The position numbers and the translations under genes are program-made. Source: Ophioderma brevispina (lineage: Eukaryota > Echinodermata > Ophiuroidea > Amphilepidida > Ophiodermatidae). Taken from it: DNA of 64,000 nt. Location of the stretch: the NCBI GenBank assembly GCA_023653785.1, contig JAMKCH010056607.1, positions 1 through 64,000 of the forward strand. Reading direction: 5' to 3'. Below the pieces are notes generated by a model. The model was not told the DNA's origin and did not search any database. It worked only from the letters and a program-made list of their open reading frames with translations. Shown in pieces: positions 1-13,429 of the stretch; position 1 is the stretch's first letter, and the number at the start of each line of letters is the position of its first letter.

Positions 1-1620
1 TAAATCGGCATTTTCCCCGAAAATTGCCGAATCCGCTCAATAATGCACCCAAATTATGTCCCAAAAGTTATTTTAAAAAGTTATAAAACCTAGAATTGAC
101 TGAAATTTGAATAAATTATGAGTTTTAATTACTAAAACGTTGTCCATTGCATGGGTAAGTGATAGGCCTGTACTAAAAATCATGTGCATGGTTTCTTTAC
201 CGTGCGCAGAGCGGAAATTTTGGAAATTTAGGGATTTGAAAGCACAGGTTTGAAGACAAGTACAGAATTCCGGAACACTTTTAAATTTCTTTATGCTGAA
301 ATGAATATGGACCCTAAATGCGCAAGTCCTCATTTAGAAAATATAACCCTTTTTCTTGATTTTGGGTGATTTTTAGACCAACGTGCCTGATCCTGAAAAA
401 ACTACCCTTTTTACGTGGATTCTTGGACACGGATGATACCCCCTTGTCTATGAAGACTGATCCCCCCGGGCAAATATCACCCAAAAAATTGATTATTGGG
501 AAAAATTGGTGAAGAGGTTATCTTAAATGTTTTCTAGTTTATTGTCATAGCAAATAGATTGGTTAGCAGCATCTTGTACAATTTGATACAGAATTTTATT
601 GCTTTAATAACTTCAAATCAGGCAGTTGTAAGGTCACCACCAGCACACTAATTTTCTTAGACTCAAAAATGTGCACACTGCACATAAACATCTGTGACCC
701 CCATAGATTACTTTTTGACAGCCAAACAAAAAAAAAAATTGTCATTTTTTCTTTCTGGACTTTTGACACCTAAAATAGGGATTATGACGGCAAAATAGGT
801 CCATAATTAGCATTTCTTTCTGTTTCTTTTTTGATCAGAATAATTTTAATTTTGGCCCATTTCAACACTGAAAAAAATTGAACTTTTTCACATCTGCAAA
901 ACCTTAACTTTAACCTTAACAAATTGAAACTTCAAATGGTGGTAGATTTGGACTTTCACTTACATAAAAGTTAGATCCATATTGGTGAAACATCCTTAAG
1001 AAAACTAAGACCATGGTTAAATTACGGATAATTTGTTTTGTTTACAACAAAAACTCGAAATTAAGCTAAATTCGTTTTTAGAAGCCTGACGAATGGTTTC
1101 ACAATGTGCACATGTACACAGTATGCTGCATAATGGTAAATCATGGTTTTATGCCAATCAGCATCACCTAACAAAAAGAAAGTCATGATAGAAGTGACAA
1201 CATTAAAATATTAAGCTCGTAAAATTCCAACCATCACACAGCCGAGTATATTTGATAATTTGGATAAAAACAATAGGAAAACGACCATTTATGAAAATTT
1301 AAGGTAAATGCCTCATGTATTTGGCAAAATCTTGCACAGGCACGTAATAAGAAAATCGGGGTCAAACACGTCTCCACGTTGACCTACTACTGGCTGAAAT
1401 GTTACTGTCTTAACTGTAGTTATTTAATAAAACTCCTTAATGCAATGTTACATCATATTAAAACATGCTGGAGTTGATAGTCCATGAGTCGTCCTGGTGC
1501 AATATAGCTTGTGTTCAAAATAATGGTTAATGAGTAGTTGTGAATAAACAAATTACCTAATTAGCATATTTTCACAAATATTTTGCAAACTAAGCAGTGC
1601 ACAGATATGACACCATCAAC

Positions 1621-1972
1621 TTAAAGTGACAGGAGGAGATTTTTTTAGGATACAAATTTCTCTCAAATTTCACTGGATCGGTTGTAGACCACCTACCAAA
1701 AACGTTTCGAAGGTTTATTGGACAAACAGATGCAAAAGAAAAACGTAAACCTTGTTTTGAACTTGCCTGCTATCGTAATCGTTCCCATAGAAAACCATGC
1801 TTTGACTTTCTGTCGTGCACGACAGAAACTACTAAATCATCATCTTATTACATAAAGACGGCGCATTTGGCTTATTCACTTCAGGTGTGATCTAATTCCA
1901 AATATGTAAAAAACTGGGGTTCGAGAAAAATTGTGAGCGCTTCTTCCTGGAAATCTCCTCATGTCTCTTTAA
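1621..1972. mobile_element. TTAA-flanked MITE, about 350 bp
   Basis: The left end TTAAAGTGACAGGAGGAGAT and the right end (reverse complement TTAAAGAGACATGAGGAGAT) form a terminal inverted repeat of about 23 bp bounded by TTAA, the target site typical of piggyBac-type transposition. No coding capacity. Confidence 0.75.
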
Positions 1973-3119
1973 GGTATAATTAATTTGAGCTATACTACAA
2001 CATAATAAGAACACACCCTTGTAGAAACTTTGTCCCCCTCCTGCCACAAGCAGCAGGGGTCGTATTTACATTTGTTAGGTTAAACCACGATTGCTTTTGT
2101 GCTCATATATTGGTACCTTGTTCGTTTGAACAACTTGTCTCTGGACTGCTGGTATGCTTGATACATCAAGAACCTGTATTTTAATACTTTGTCACCAAAA
2201 GACTGCTTTCAAAACCTTGTCACCTGAAGAGTCATAACTCCAATACTTAATTACCAGAAGAGTTTCTGTTTTGTTATGTCACTACCAGTAGATGTGTTTA
2301 TGGTGTGGGGATGTTAGTACTTGTATCTCACATCATTATGTACAATCACACCTCTTTGATTCTGACTTGATGGTACTCATCGATAATTCCTCCAATTTTG
2401 TTAAATTCCAAACTTGCACAGCCAGAATTGCCAATTCTACAGCAGTCATCAGAGGATATTCATGACAATACATTCCATGAGGAACTACCCCTGAATTTCT
2501 TTCAATTTCTGATCAGTGCCATTGCACAGATAACGTTACATCAGAAACCTATGAACTGGTGGGGTGCAGAGAAATAAACCTTTGTGGGGAGGTAGGGGAA
2601 GGTATATTCATTCTACTTTTCCGTTACCAGTTCAAGACCAATTACTCTCATATCCCCGTTGACATGTGTCCCTTCTACTGTGGTGCCAAAGTATGTCTCA
2701 TTCGAGAGTTCCTAACATGTTGTTAACTTTCAATTCTCGAGGCTAGATTCTGGTTGCCAAAAAAGATCCATATCATTGATCAACTTGGATTTTACTGCAT
2801 GCTGTTTGTCAACTATAACATGAACCCAATGCTACAGATTTCTAGACTTAATAACTTTTCATATTTATGAAACTAAGATTAAAATAATAGAGCTCTTAAC
2901 AAATTTTACATCTTCAAAGAGACTTTGATGATGGTGGTTAAAGTATACCATCATATTAATGAAATTCTTAAAAACCTGCAAATGTAAGCAATTTTCATTG
3001 GCTGATGCTCGGATTCAATTCATATTGAACCAGGTATAGCGTTGTGTTTTGACGAGGTTGAATCGCTCGTGTCATACTGATTTTGCGTACATTCGCATGT
3101 AGGCCTGCCATATTGCGTC

Positions 3120-3432
3120 TCGTTTGCGTATTTTTTTTTTGTTTCAATGGGTTGTTAAATTTTGTTCACTGGGTGGTGGCAGTCCTTATTGTATTTAGCC
3201 ATAAAGGTTGTAAAATCAGGTTAAAGATGACCTTTTAATATAAGCTTTTTTAAGATGAGAATAAAAGGTATGTTTGGGAACCGATGACACCAGTATTTTT
3301 GCATGAAGAACTCTGCCTCCATCCTCGTTCTTACAATTAAATAATGTATCGCCTTGGTTCATCAATTTGTCGTAAAGAGAGAGTAATGTTTCCCAAATCA
3401 TACCTTTATTCTCCAATTTGATTTGGAGGCAG
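3120..3432. repeat. dispersed hairpin-rich repeat, copy 1
   Basis: Contains 'ggcagtccttattgtattta', 'gccataaaggttgtaaaatc' and an internal inverted repeat (gaataaaaggtatg / catacctttattctc). Further copies lie at about 4510-4860 and 53060-53570, with a fragment at about 23815-23905. The copy at 4.5 kb belongs to the tandem duplication. The others are dispersed, so this is an interspersed repeat family, probably a MITE. Confidence 0.65.
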
Positions 3433-3646
3433 AATCATGAACTGCCACGCTTATTGTTGTACTGTCATCACTTGCATTTGTTTGGAGCACTGATGTTATA
3501 CTGTATGTGAAACACATACCTAGTTCATAGGCCATCTAATTAATGACTATCAATGTAATGGGCAACAAATTAACCCTTTCAATTTACATTACTTAATATA
3601 TTGGATTGTCATTCATTAGAGCCATTTAACTGTACTTTGATTTCTA

Positions 3647-5058
3647 ACAAATTGAAACTTCAAATGGTTCAAATGGTGGTATATTGGACTTTCCCTTACA
3701 TAAAGTAGATCCATATTGTGACACATCCTTGAAAACTAAGACCATGGTCATACTCCAATTAACGATAGTTGTTTTGTTACCAACAAAACTCGAATTAAGC
3801 TAATTCGTTTTTAGAAGCCTGACGAATGGTTTCACAATGGTTCACCTGTGTACACATGTATTGCATAATGGTAAATATGGTTTAATGCCAATCAGCATCC
3901 CCCTAAAAAAGAAAGTCATGATAGAAGTGACAACATAAATATTAACAACATCAGAACACCACATATGAACTGTGTGCAGATATTAGAACATTTGTGTGGG
4001 CAGGGAAGGGGAAGGTATATTCCGTTCTATTTCCGTTACCAGTTCAAGACCGATTACTCATTCATATCCTTTGAACAATTGTGTCCTTCTTGCTGTTGTG
4101 CTGCAAAGTTGTCCTCATATCGAGAGTTCTCACAGTTGTAAACATTTCAATTTCTCGAGGCCTAGATGCTGTTTGCTCAAAAAAGATCATATCCATTGAA
4201 TCACTGGATTTAATGCATGCTGTTGTGTCAACATAATGAAACCCAATGCTACAGATTTCTAGACTTAATAACCTCCTTTCATATTATGACTAGATTTAAA
4301 ATTATAGAGCCTTACAAATTTACATCTCAAAGAGACTTTGGATGATGGTGTTAAAGTATCCCATAGATTAACATGTAATAAATTCGTAAAAAGTGCAAAT
4401 GTAAAGCATTTCATTGCTGATTGCTGCTCGATTCAATTCCTACTTGAACCCAGGTAGTATCTTGTGTTTTGACGATGTGACGCGTCTCGTGTGACATATG
4501 CAGTTTGCTACATTCGCATGTGCCTGCCAATATTGCGTCTCGTTGCGTATGTTTTTGTTGTTAAAGGGTTGTTAAATTTTTCACTGGGTGGTGGCAGTCC
4601 TTATTGTATTTAGCCATAAAGGTTGTAAAATCAGGTTAAAGATGACCTTAAATATAAGCTGTTAAGAATGAGAATAAAGGTATTGCTTTGGAAAAAACCG
4701 ATGACACCCTTATTTTTGCATGGAAGAACTCTGCCTCCAGCCTCGTTCGACAATTAAAAGAATGGTATCGACTGGTTTCAATTTGTCGTAAAGAGAGAGT
4801 AATGGTTCCAAAATCATACTTTATTCCAAGTTAGGTGATTTGGAGCAGATCATGGAAACTGGACACAGCTTTATATGTCTGGTACTGCATCACTTGCATT
4901 TGTGTTGGAGCTGTGATGATACGTATGTGAAAACAACATACTAGTTATAGCCATCTAATTAATGACATCAATGGAATGGAACAAATTAAACCTTCTTTAC
5001 TTTACTTAATATTTGGATGTCATTCATTAGAGCAATTGAACTGTATTTGGATGCTGAC
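3647..5058. repeat. imperfect tandem duplication, copy 2 (left region)
   Basis: Second, shorter copy of the 917-3646 segment. It lacks the central 1.3 kb; the join falls near 3960, where 'taaatattaa' is followed by 'caacatcag'. No gene seen in it. Confidence 0.85.
4510..4860. repeat. dispersed hairpin-rich repeat, copy 2
   Basis: Duplicate of the 3120-3432 repeat inside the second tandem copy, with the same inverted 'gaataaaggtat' / 'atactttattcc' arms. Confidence 0.6.
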
Positions 5059-5501
5059 AAAAAATACTTAAAATACGACACAGTTAGGAAAACAAAACAG
5101 TGATATGGAGGAGCCGAGCAAAAGGTCTATAGGGCCCCAAAACACTCACCCCCCTTGGAAGAATACATTAACACGCAAGAAACAGGCATAACTATCAAGA
5201 AACGCACAGAAAGTGTACACTTGTAACACCTCTGTAACACATTTCTTGTAGACTAGTCAATACTCTTTGGTCACTGTAGTTGTCTGGTGACTCTTTGCAT
5301 GAATTGTTAGTAGGGTCTCTATTAAGAAAACAGGGAACCATTTGTGGACATCAAGGTCAGTAACTGGCAAGTGTCAGCTGGTGGCCTGGATGTGTGTGTG
5401 GTATAGATAGGCCAGGGTCATCTCGACCCTGCCCATTACCAGGTTCTTCATATAGCAATGCCCTAGTAATTTTACACTAGTAGGTACAGGTAGTGCATAC
5501 A

Positions 5502-5512
5502 CCCCCCCCCCC

Positions 5513-5545
<33 letters not shown>
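5502..5545. repeat. poly-C homopolymer, 43 of 44 bases C
   Basis: A run of C interrupted once by A at 5513. It could form G-quadruplex or i-motif structures. Runs of this length are also unreliable in assemblies. Confidence 0.95.
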
Positions 5546-8500
5546 TATATTTGGTCACACATGGAGTATGTTACCTATTAAATTTAGAAAGTTTTCTTTG
5601 TATGACAGACTAAATATGCTTCTTTTCCTTGGAATGCCACTTCATCATTTTTATGGAACTATTTTTGTGCTACTATGGGGGCATTTGTGTGGTGTTTGCC
5701 GGTGTTTTGTGTGTGGGTGTGTGAATTGGAATTTAAGGTTAATGTAAAAAGTGGTAGATAAAAATTAAACATGTGCGGTATGACAGCAAAAACAATTAAT
5801 GTACAGGTGGGAGTGAGGTTTTTCGACATTGGGAGGAGTATGGTTCACATTGGGAGGAAGTATGGTTATTACCGCTATAAGTCCCATTCAGGCTCTTTAT
5901 TAGTTCCAGTGGACCCCATTTTAGAAACAATTTCATTCCAGAGACCCTACTTTCATGTCCAAAGCCATATTCTATCCACAATTTTCTTCAAACTCCTCAA
6001 AAAGTAAGCTAGAAATTAGAGGGAGATCGCAGCTTAGTTTCTGAAAATTTATGACAACATAGTTTCGGAGAACACCCATTTTTTTGGCTCAACTCAATTG
6101 GGCCCCCCCCCCGGTACAGTTTTATTAAGAAAGCCAAATTGAAGAAAAAAAACAAAGAGACCAAAAGTTTGCAGAGATTCCTGTACTGACACAATTTTAA
6201 ATATCAGTCATGCAGTTTGACATGCTCAGTGAATAAGACTTTTTCATGAATCTGTGGATGACAGTGTGGGACAGTTTTCCTAAAAAAGGTTTATTTTGTA
6301 GTAAGTGGTGTGCTGACGGAAGGGGAATGCCTATACAAAGGCAATTTAGCTTCATACCTAGCTCAGTTTTAATAACTCTTGCCATTCTGAACCGTGAGGA
6401 TGTAGTTTTGCTTCTGCCTTTCTGGAGTGAAGAAATGGGGAAGTGTCACATGGAAGAAAGTTCATTTTTTCTATTTTCTTCAAGTTGTAATAATTGAGAA
6501 AACAGCAGTAATGTGTCTGTAATTAATTTCTGTTACTATCTCCCTGGCCTGGGCCCATACACAAGCCCTTCCTATTAAATCCTCAATGTCATCTAAATTT
6601 TACTGTTTAAGCCCTGATATACCACCTTAAGCAAAACTTGTGCTAAAATATTTTTCTAAACCTATATTCTTTGTCTTGTAGCGGTTTGGACTGCCCCTGT
6701 TGATGGAGTACTAAACAGTGGTTGACACGGGCCAAATTCCCTTTATTCTGGTGTGGTGGAGTTGGGTTGGTTTGATGTGGGGTCAGAGAAGATTTCAATA
6801 GCTCCCACAATGCCAATTGCTCCGAATGGAGGGGTGTTGATGGAGGTCCTGATGTGGTCGTGTGATGAAACATGGTTAATTTGACAGTACTGATCACAAC
6901 CTTGCATTTTAAGAGCGTTTCATCCTAACATCACATGCAACCTTACAAAACTCTCCAATGGAAAGCAATGCATTGTGGAAGCTACGTGGTATCTTCTCTT
7001 GGTGGGGGTAGTCAGGTAATTGATGGTTACAGGATCCAATGGGTTTGGGTTGATGGGTTGGGTAATGTATTTTGCCTCGGCCGGGGATTCAATTTTGTTG
7101 GTCCAGTAGTAGGCCACATACATTTACTTTGGAGCCATTTTACCATATTTGTTGTTTTTCTTTTATTAACGGAGGAGATTTGCATTTTTAGACAAAACAG
7201 AAATGATAAGATTTCCAAGTGATCCTAAATCCATTTTTTTGTTTTCATAAACTAATAATTGGACAATCCAGTATGATTGCAACTGTCTTGACTTGCCAGT
7301 TAGCACAATTTGAGCAATTTCTGGGGAAACGCCTTTTCAGTTTCTTTCTATTTTTTTAAATTAAAATGAAAAGTGTGTCAGTTTTACCTTTAGGTTTTGG
7401 TACTACCTACTGGAAACAACTTGATTTTTTGTTTTTGCTTAACAATGAAGCAAATTTCACTGCTATAGGTCTATATCCCTAACATTCCGTGAGTTCTGAA
7501 AAGACTACCTACCTGACGATCACCGCCAAAGGTGGTAGCCTTATTTGTTAGATCTAGGGGCAATTTTCACCTAAAAACCAGAAGATTTTCGAAAAGTGGA
7601 AAAATGCAGTTAAGGGACGTTAGGATCTGGGAATTATCACTAGCATGCCATTTGTTGCTTGTATCCTACCTAATAAGTGGTTTCACTTCATTGTACATCT
7701 CAACACCACAAATCTGAGTAAGCCACAGCATCCTTGATGCTCTCGTTTAGTCTGTTCTCCATTGATAGCCCTCTTATGTATGGCATCACGCCCCATTTCT
7801 TATTGTGTAAGAGACTTGTTTTGTGAGGTTCGTGGAACCTACCGCGGCAATATTTTCAAACAACACCACACCGCAGGGTGAAAGTTAATCTACTGCTTCA
7901 TGTCATATTTAAGTCTTTTTAATTTTGATTTTTTAACACTTTCATATAACCCTTTTTCTAATGCAATTTTCGGACATTCAAGTTTGATAAATCATCATTT
8001 AATTTTTGTGTTCTCATATTACTGTAGTTTGATTGAAACATTAAATACGCAGTTAATAATTAGTTATAGTCCGCCGCAAGTCATCAAAATGCATCAGACG
8101 AAAATCAAACTTAGATGATTTTACTACTCAATTAATTTTTTTAACCACTTCAGTAAAATACTGAAGATATAATATCTAGAATAGATCCATGCCTCTGATC
8201 ACTCCTAGGTGACCACCTCACTGTCCGATATAGAGTTTTGTTGAGGTTTGAGTCCAACAGTCCACTAGTTTCAAGTGCCCTTCCATGCCAGCCACTGGCT
8301 TCTGGGACTTTTTTTTATCAACACTTATGTACAATAGTGAAAGGATAATACTAGTAATAGATGATCCTTGCCTCTTATCCGCCTATGTGGACGCAAACCT
8401 GACTGCCAGAGCTATCTTTGTTTGTGTTTGGGTCAGTCCCCCAGTATCGTATTCATTTGTTTTGAACAGAAGAACTTTGATATAAAAAAATAAAATAAAA

Positions 8501-8969
8501 AGCGCATAACCCAAGCATTAGTTCTCAAAACACTCATCAGCTTTGCGACAAACTATATTTTTTTTTGCCTAAAGTTTGTTTCTATACATTGTTCCTCACC
8601 TAATAGGCAAACAATTTGTTGGCTTTTGTTTGTATCTGCCGCGTGAACGTACTCCATTTTGTGTCTTCTAGCCACAAGTTGCCCCGCGCATCATCACGCA
8701 CTGGTTTCTTTCAGTTGCGCCTATTCAATTCCTGGTGTGTGGAGAGTCTTGACATTTGGGTGATGAACAAAGATGTAGGTGGGCCAAAAGTCCAGAATGC
8801 AGAATTATTTTTTTTTTAAATTAATGTATTTTCACTATAAAAAAATAGTCGCAAAAGGTCGCAAGAAGTGTTGCTACATCAAATACTGATTTGTGTGACA
8901 TCAATGCTGATTTAATCTAATGATTATTTTTTTTTAAGAATCATTGAGTTTTCCTTCTCGGGCATTTTT
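5546..8969. other. no gene recognised
   Basis: AT-rich, with only short chance open frames. A weak, strongly diverged direct repeat pair may be present at about 8175-8270 and 8350-8450 (both with 'agat..atcc.tgcctct.atc'). Nothing else supported. Confidence 0.4.
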
Positions 8970-10012
8970 TTAAGGGGGCTGTAAGTCAGGAACTTCGTCA
9001 AAATAGCCAGTTTTTTATTTTTTTTTTTTCATGTTTAAAGTGGCATTAACATGGTTTTTCTTTTTTTCTTTCCATATATTTTACAGAATCTATATATTTT
9101 ATTTTTTCCTTTTTCCTCATCTTTTGGTTCATGTTCTTTTACTATGTTACGCATTTTTGACCAAAAACAATCACATGGGCTGAACTGTTAAAGGGCGGGT
9201 AATTTCGCGTATGCGCATACGCTCTTGTGCTATTCCCGCGCGATGTAATGAGCCATCATAAACGCCTTGATGCATCGTTTCGATATGACTCTTTCCCATG
9301 GGAACTTGTATGCAATTGTAAAATGGGTTTGCCCATGTGATATCTTTTGCAACATAAGTAATTTGACTGGTGCAGAGCATGTGAAGAATAAAAGATGAAA
9401 CGCTTGTGTTTTGGAATAAGGTCTATATTTTGTAACGAAACGGGACAATATTTGGACCAAAATGGCGATTTTCGCTGTTTTCACACTTTCGGCGATAATT
9501 TGGGTGAGTTTTCGTTCCCAGTTACGTCGAAATCCGTATCAGCAACAGGTTAAGAAATTAAATGCATCATATAGAGCATATCCAAATCCTAGGGTCGGTA
9601 TTTTTTAGTTTTTTTCATTTTTGGTTAAAAATTGTGAATTTATGTCACCGTTGAACAATCTTGGCGTTGTTCCGAATTGAAACACACGGATTTTGGCCTT
9701 TTTTGCAAATATTTGATAAATAGTGCAGAATTTGAAAAAAGGAAATACCGACCCTAGAACTTGACTCTGGAAATCAAAAATGAATAAGGCCGATTTATAC
9801 CGTTTCTATATTTTTTTTATGGAACCAAAAAAAATGAGTGAAAACACCATTTTTATGATTCTCAAAACAATACCATTTTTGGAAAATATTATCAATATTT
9901 GGATTCTATAGAGTCATTTCCTTCTCCAATACGTTACTTTTTATATAATGTTGGAACAATTAAGATACGGCAAAAAAGGTTCCTTTGAATTCCTGCTTTA
10001 ACGCCCCCTTAA
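8970..10012. mobile_element. TTAA-flanked non-autonomous DNA transposon, about 1.04 kb
   Basis: The left end TTAAGGGGGCTGTAAGTCAG and the right end (reverse complement TTAAGGGGGCGTTAAAGCAG, continuing GAATTC versus GAACTTC) form a terminal inverted repeat of about 25 bp with TTAA on each side. No transposase is visible. It contains a smaller inverted-repeat element at 9589-9757 and possibly another TTAAAGGGCGGG end at 9188. Confidence 0.65.
9589..9757. mobile_element. small MITE with 15-bp perfect inverted ends
   Basis: CTAGGGTCGGTATTT at 9589-9603 is the exact reverse complement of AAATACCGACCCTAG at 9743-9757, enclosing a 169-bp AT-rich unit nested within the 8970-10012 element. Confidence 0.6.
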
Positions 10013-12047
10013 GTAGATATAGATTTGCTGAATTTGCCAATAAATAAAAGAAACAAAATATTAGCAGCTTACCACAAGAAACTTTTTTTTTAATTTACCT
10101 AATAAATTATGTTAAAAGGCACTTTAGGTTATGAGACCTTTGAAAAAAAAATGGGCATGTTTTAGTTCCTAATTTTCTGGATGGGCTTTATGAATACACA
10201 ATAGAAAATGGGTGCATTTTAGGTAGAGTAACTTAATTATTCCAGACACCATCTGTATATTCCTAGACAGATACAAATATGGGTATATTCTGTGATTGAA
10301 AAATACCATATAATATCTATGAATTTCAACTGTAATATATTGCATCTAATCTTGGGTTTTCAAATAAAAGGGACTAATCCTAACTTTGACCTAGTAGGTG
10401 CTTTTTTGTTGTGCATACGGTAGAATTACATAAGAAATTTTTATTTTCACCTATTTTCACAGAAGCTTCAAATTGAATTTTATCATCTAGGAGAAATAAT
10501 GCAATTTTAATGCACAAAAAGATTGTTTTCTAATACTAAATTATTTTCCTTGAAAATGACTTGTTTAACAGCACTCGAATTCTTTTGCAGGGGAGTGGTT
10601 TAGTTGTCCCAACAAATCAATTTAAAAACAAAAATGCTGTTACTGCTCCCGCAATAAAAAAAAATGTTAACAACCTATTCCAACAACCTTTTTGATATAT
10701 TTCTTTTATTTTGACTCTACAAACCCTCCCAAATGAAGTTTACCCTCCCAAAGAATTTGCCAAGACAGCACTATTTTCACAATATTTTGTTGTGTTTTTG
10801 TGAATGTGTGTGTCTGTATGTCTGTTTGTGTGCAATGTGTAACATGCATTTGTGCGAGTAGTGGTTTTTACTCAATTAAGTCAAAATCTTAACTGTGATT
10901 GTCAAGTTCTGTTGCAATCAACCCTTGGGAAAGGTTTGTTTAGTGGGAAGCCATCGGTAATAACTTCACGGACATAACATTTAGCTGCTGCGGCAATTTA
11001 CCCCATGGCTTTAGACATCATGGCAATTTTCATGGATAGATGCTCGTTCATATGTTGCACCATCCATCATTGAATTGGGCACTCCGTCATTCCCGAGCTG
11101 AACTATTGGGGTTTGCAGCGTGTCCTTTGTGAACATTAACGGGTTAGAAAATGACAAGGGTCATTAAAGACCAGAACTGTGTGCTTTCACAAAGGTCATT
11201 GCCAGGAATTTGTTCTTGCATTTGTCTGCGCACCCATTTGTCATGGCAGAACTGCCACAATTGTGACTATTGAAAGAGTCCTCTCTACATTGGCCTTACG
11301 CTGTGGCTGGAAGGCGAGCCGCAATTAAAAAGGAAATCTACTTTTTCCAGTTGCAGGTTGAATGCATATTGTAAACAATTGAACCATGGGGGGTAATTTA
11401 AAATTATTATTTCTTTTTAAAAGAGCCCCAAATTATTTTGTTCCATACCCACAAGCAAATACCTTTTGGGCTATACGGGATAGCTTGTATGATGTTGTCC
11501 ATCTTTTTCTATTAATCTGTTTACACTTTGTAACAGACAGACTGTGATGGATTTTCATGAAACGTGTTGGGACTGACGAATGGATATTTGAACCTACCCC
11601 TCAAAATGACCTTTGACCCTCGACCCCTGAACACTCATGATCTATTTAGCAATTTATGAGCATTTGTTTTAGTACTCATTTATTTCTGGTAGAAACGCAT
11701 CATTTCGGCCGATTTTACATTACCTCAATGACCCCCTAAATGAACCATTACTCAACTTCCTAAACATTCCATATGTCCCTGAATTGTTAAAATGTAGGAA
11801 ATGCTGCTTCCATAGAAATGGGTGGATATTTACCAAAGCTCCATAGAATGAAACTTGAGGAACTGATCTATGGGGTATTCAAAATTGTTTCATGCTTTCT
11901 GTATGAGCCACTGCACCATTGGAACTCTGCACCATTGGAACGCTGTCCTCGATGGGCGCGAAAGAGCTTTCGCCAACTCGCTCGATTTTTATTATTGGTA
12001 ATCAGTGCAAGGGGCATGTTTGTGTGCCCATTCTAATAAGTTACCAT
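10013..12047. other. no gene recognised
   Basis: AT-rich sequence with no recognisable coding exon, RNA gene or clear repeat. It contains a short TG-rich patch near 10795-10860. Confidence 0.4.
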
Positions 12048-12414
12048 TTAAAGGCCTATCAGTTGATTTGCTGTATCACAAAATCGAAAAATCATAAAAC
12101 ATCGATTTTTTGCATTCCTGTACAAGTAAATAGGTATCATAACATACCCACAAATGATAGGCCATAACAAACCTAATAAGAACAAAATCGGGTATTTAGT
12201 CATTATGTTCGAACGACACTTAAACTACAACACATAATTGATGGAGATTTTGTATCTTTTTGAACACTGCCATTTTCTTCCTTTTCCGTCCCTTCTTCAA
12301 CGGAAAAAGCAACTTATGATAATTCTTCGACTTATCCATTCACTTTTAAACGCTATGGTCCTGCAAATTTAAATATTTTGACTCTCTTGGATAAATCCCT
12401 GATAGTGTCTTTAA
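12048..12414. mobile_element. TTAA MITE, family with 21759-22116 (copy 1)
   Basis: It begins TTAAAGGCCTATCAGTTGAT and ends with 'tccctgatagtgtctttaa'. Over its whole length it parallels 21759-22116 ('aggtatc.taacata', 'aacctaat.ag', 'tttgaacactgcc', 'atattttgactct'). TTAA borders on both sides. Confidence 0.75.
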
Positions 12415-12584
12415 CAGCCCAGATGCTTTTGGTTGAACAGGTTTTTCCCAAACACTTCCAACTTGTCAAATTTGGTGTCATTCTGATCAACCTACAAGAC
12501 ATGACAATGGTAATGTTTTAAATTAAAATAAAGCTCTAACATCAAGAAGGGACATTGGTATAAGTTGCAGAAGAGACATCCACC

Positions 12585-13115
12585 AAGGGAAGGAAAAAGG
12601 ATACTGGGGGGAGGAAAGTAGTGGGGAGGGGGGGAAAGAGGGAGGTAAGGTGGGATGAAGTAAAAGAAGGGGGGGGGTAGGGGGGAAGTTGAGGTAGTAG
12701 GAGTGGAGATGAAGTGGAGAACCTATGGGGGGAGGAGAAGGGTTGAAAAGAGTTGTGGTGAGTGGTAGGAGGAGAGAAAGTTAAAGGTTGAGAGTCAGAT
12801 ACGGGGGAGGGTGGTAAGGTTTGCGGAGGGGTGGGGGGGATGGGACACGGAATGTTAGGTAGGAGTACTAGAAGAGGTGAAGAGGGGGAGGAGAGGTGGT
12901 GTTGGGGTGGGCGAGGCATAAAGTCGAAAGGGGGTGTGTGAGCGGGGGGGGTGGGAGCAGAGCGGAAGGGAGTAGGAAGTAGGTGTTGGGGAAAGGGGGA
13001 GCGGGTGAAAAGCGAGGTCAGATGGGGATGTCAAGGGGTATAAGGTCGAGGGAGGAAATAGGCTATATATGAATAGGAAGTCAAGGGAGCGATGGATGGG
13101 GTGGGGAGAGGAGGG
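12585..13115. repeat. purine-rich low-complexity tract
   Basis: About 530 bp in which the plus strand is mostly G and A with many GGGG runs. Candidate for triplex or G-quadruplex structure. The long Pro/Ser-rich minus-strand frames here are a composition effect, not a gene. Confidence 0.8.
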
Positions 13116-13429
13116 AGAGGATGCGATCGGTGGTAGGACGGTGTGAATGGGTGTTCTGCGTCCTCCCCCTGTCCCCTTCCTTTCCCCCTGAAAGGGGCGC
13201 CCCAAGGACTGAGCCTTGTTTGGGTTTGCTATGTGGTTCGGATGTAGAAAGAAACGGTAGACACACAGATCAGATTGAAGTTGTGAAGTTTTATTGCAAC
13301 TGCTTATACAAAAGTGTTTGAAATCATTAAAAAATATATATCTATTGACAATACAAGAATATAGTATGAACAGTTTAAGTTGTTTGTGGACCTTATCAGA
13401 CTAACCTGTAGCATTAATCAACTGTCACC

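Larger units (their letters stand above)
917..3646. repeat. imperfect tandem duplication, copy 1 (left region)
   Basis: The parts 917-1215 and about 2540-3646 are closely related, in the same order, to 3647-5058. Shared landmarks are 'caaattgaaacttcaaatgg', 'gaagcctgacgaatggtttc' and 'ggaaggtatattc'. This copy has about 1.3 kb (about 1215-2540) absent from the second copy, including a TTAA-flanked MITE at 1621-1972. Differences between the copies are dominated by one- and two-base insertions or deletions. Confidence 0.85.

Noticed and set aside
5493..5747. Frame with a polyproline start
   Set aside because: The prolines come from the poly-C run; the remainder shows no family and no splice support.
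12542..13266. Long minus-strand open frames rich in Pro, Ser and Leu
   Set aside because: They overlap in several frames and follow directly from the purine-rich composition of the plus strand; no domain or splice pattern.
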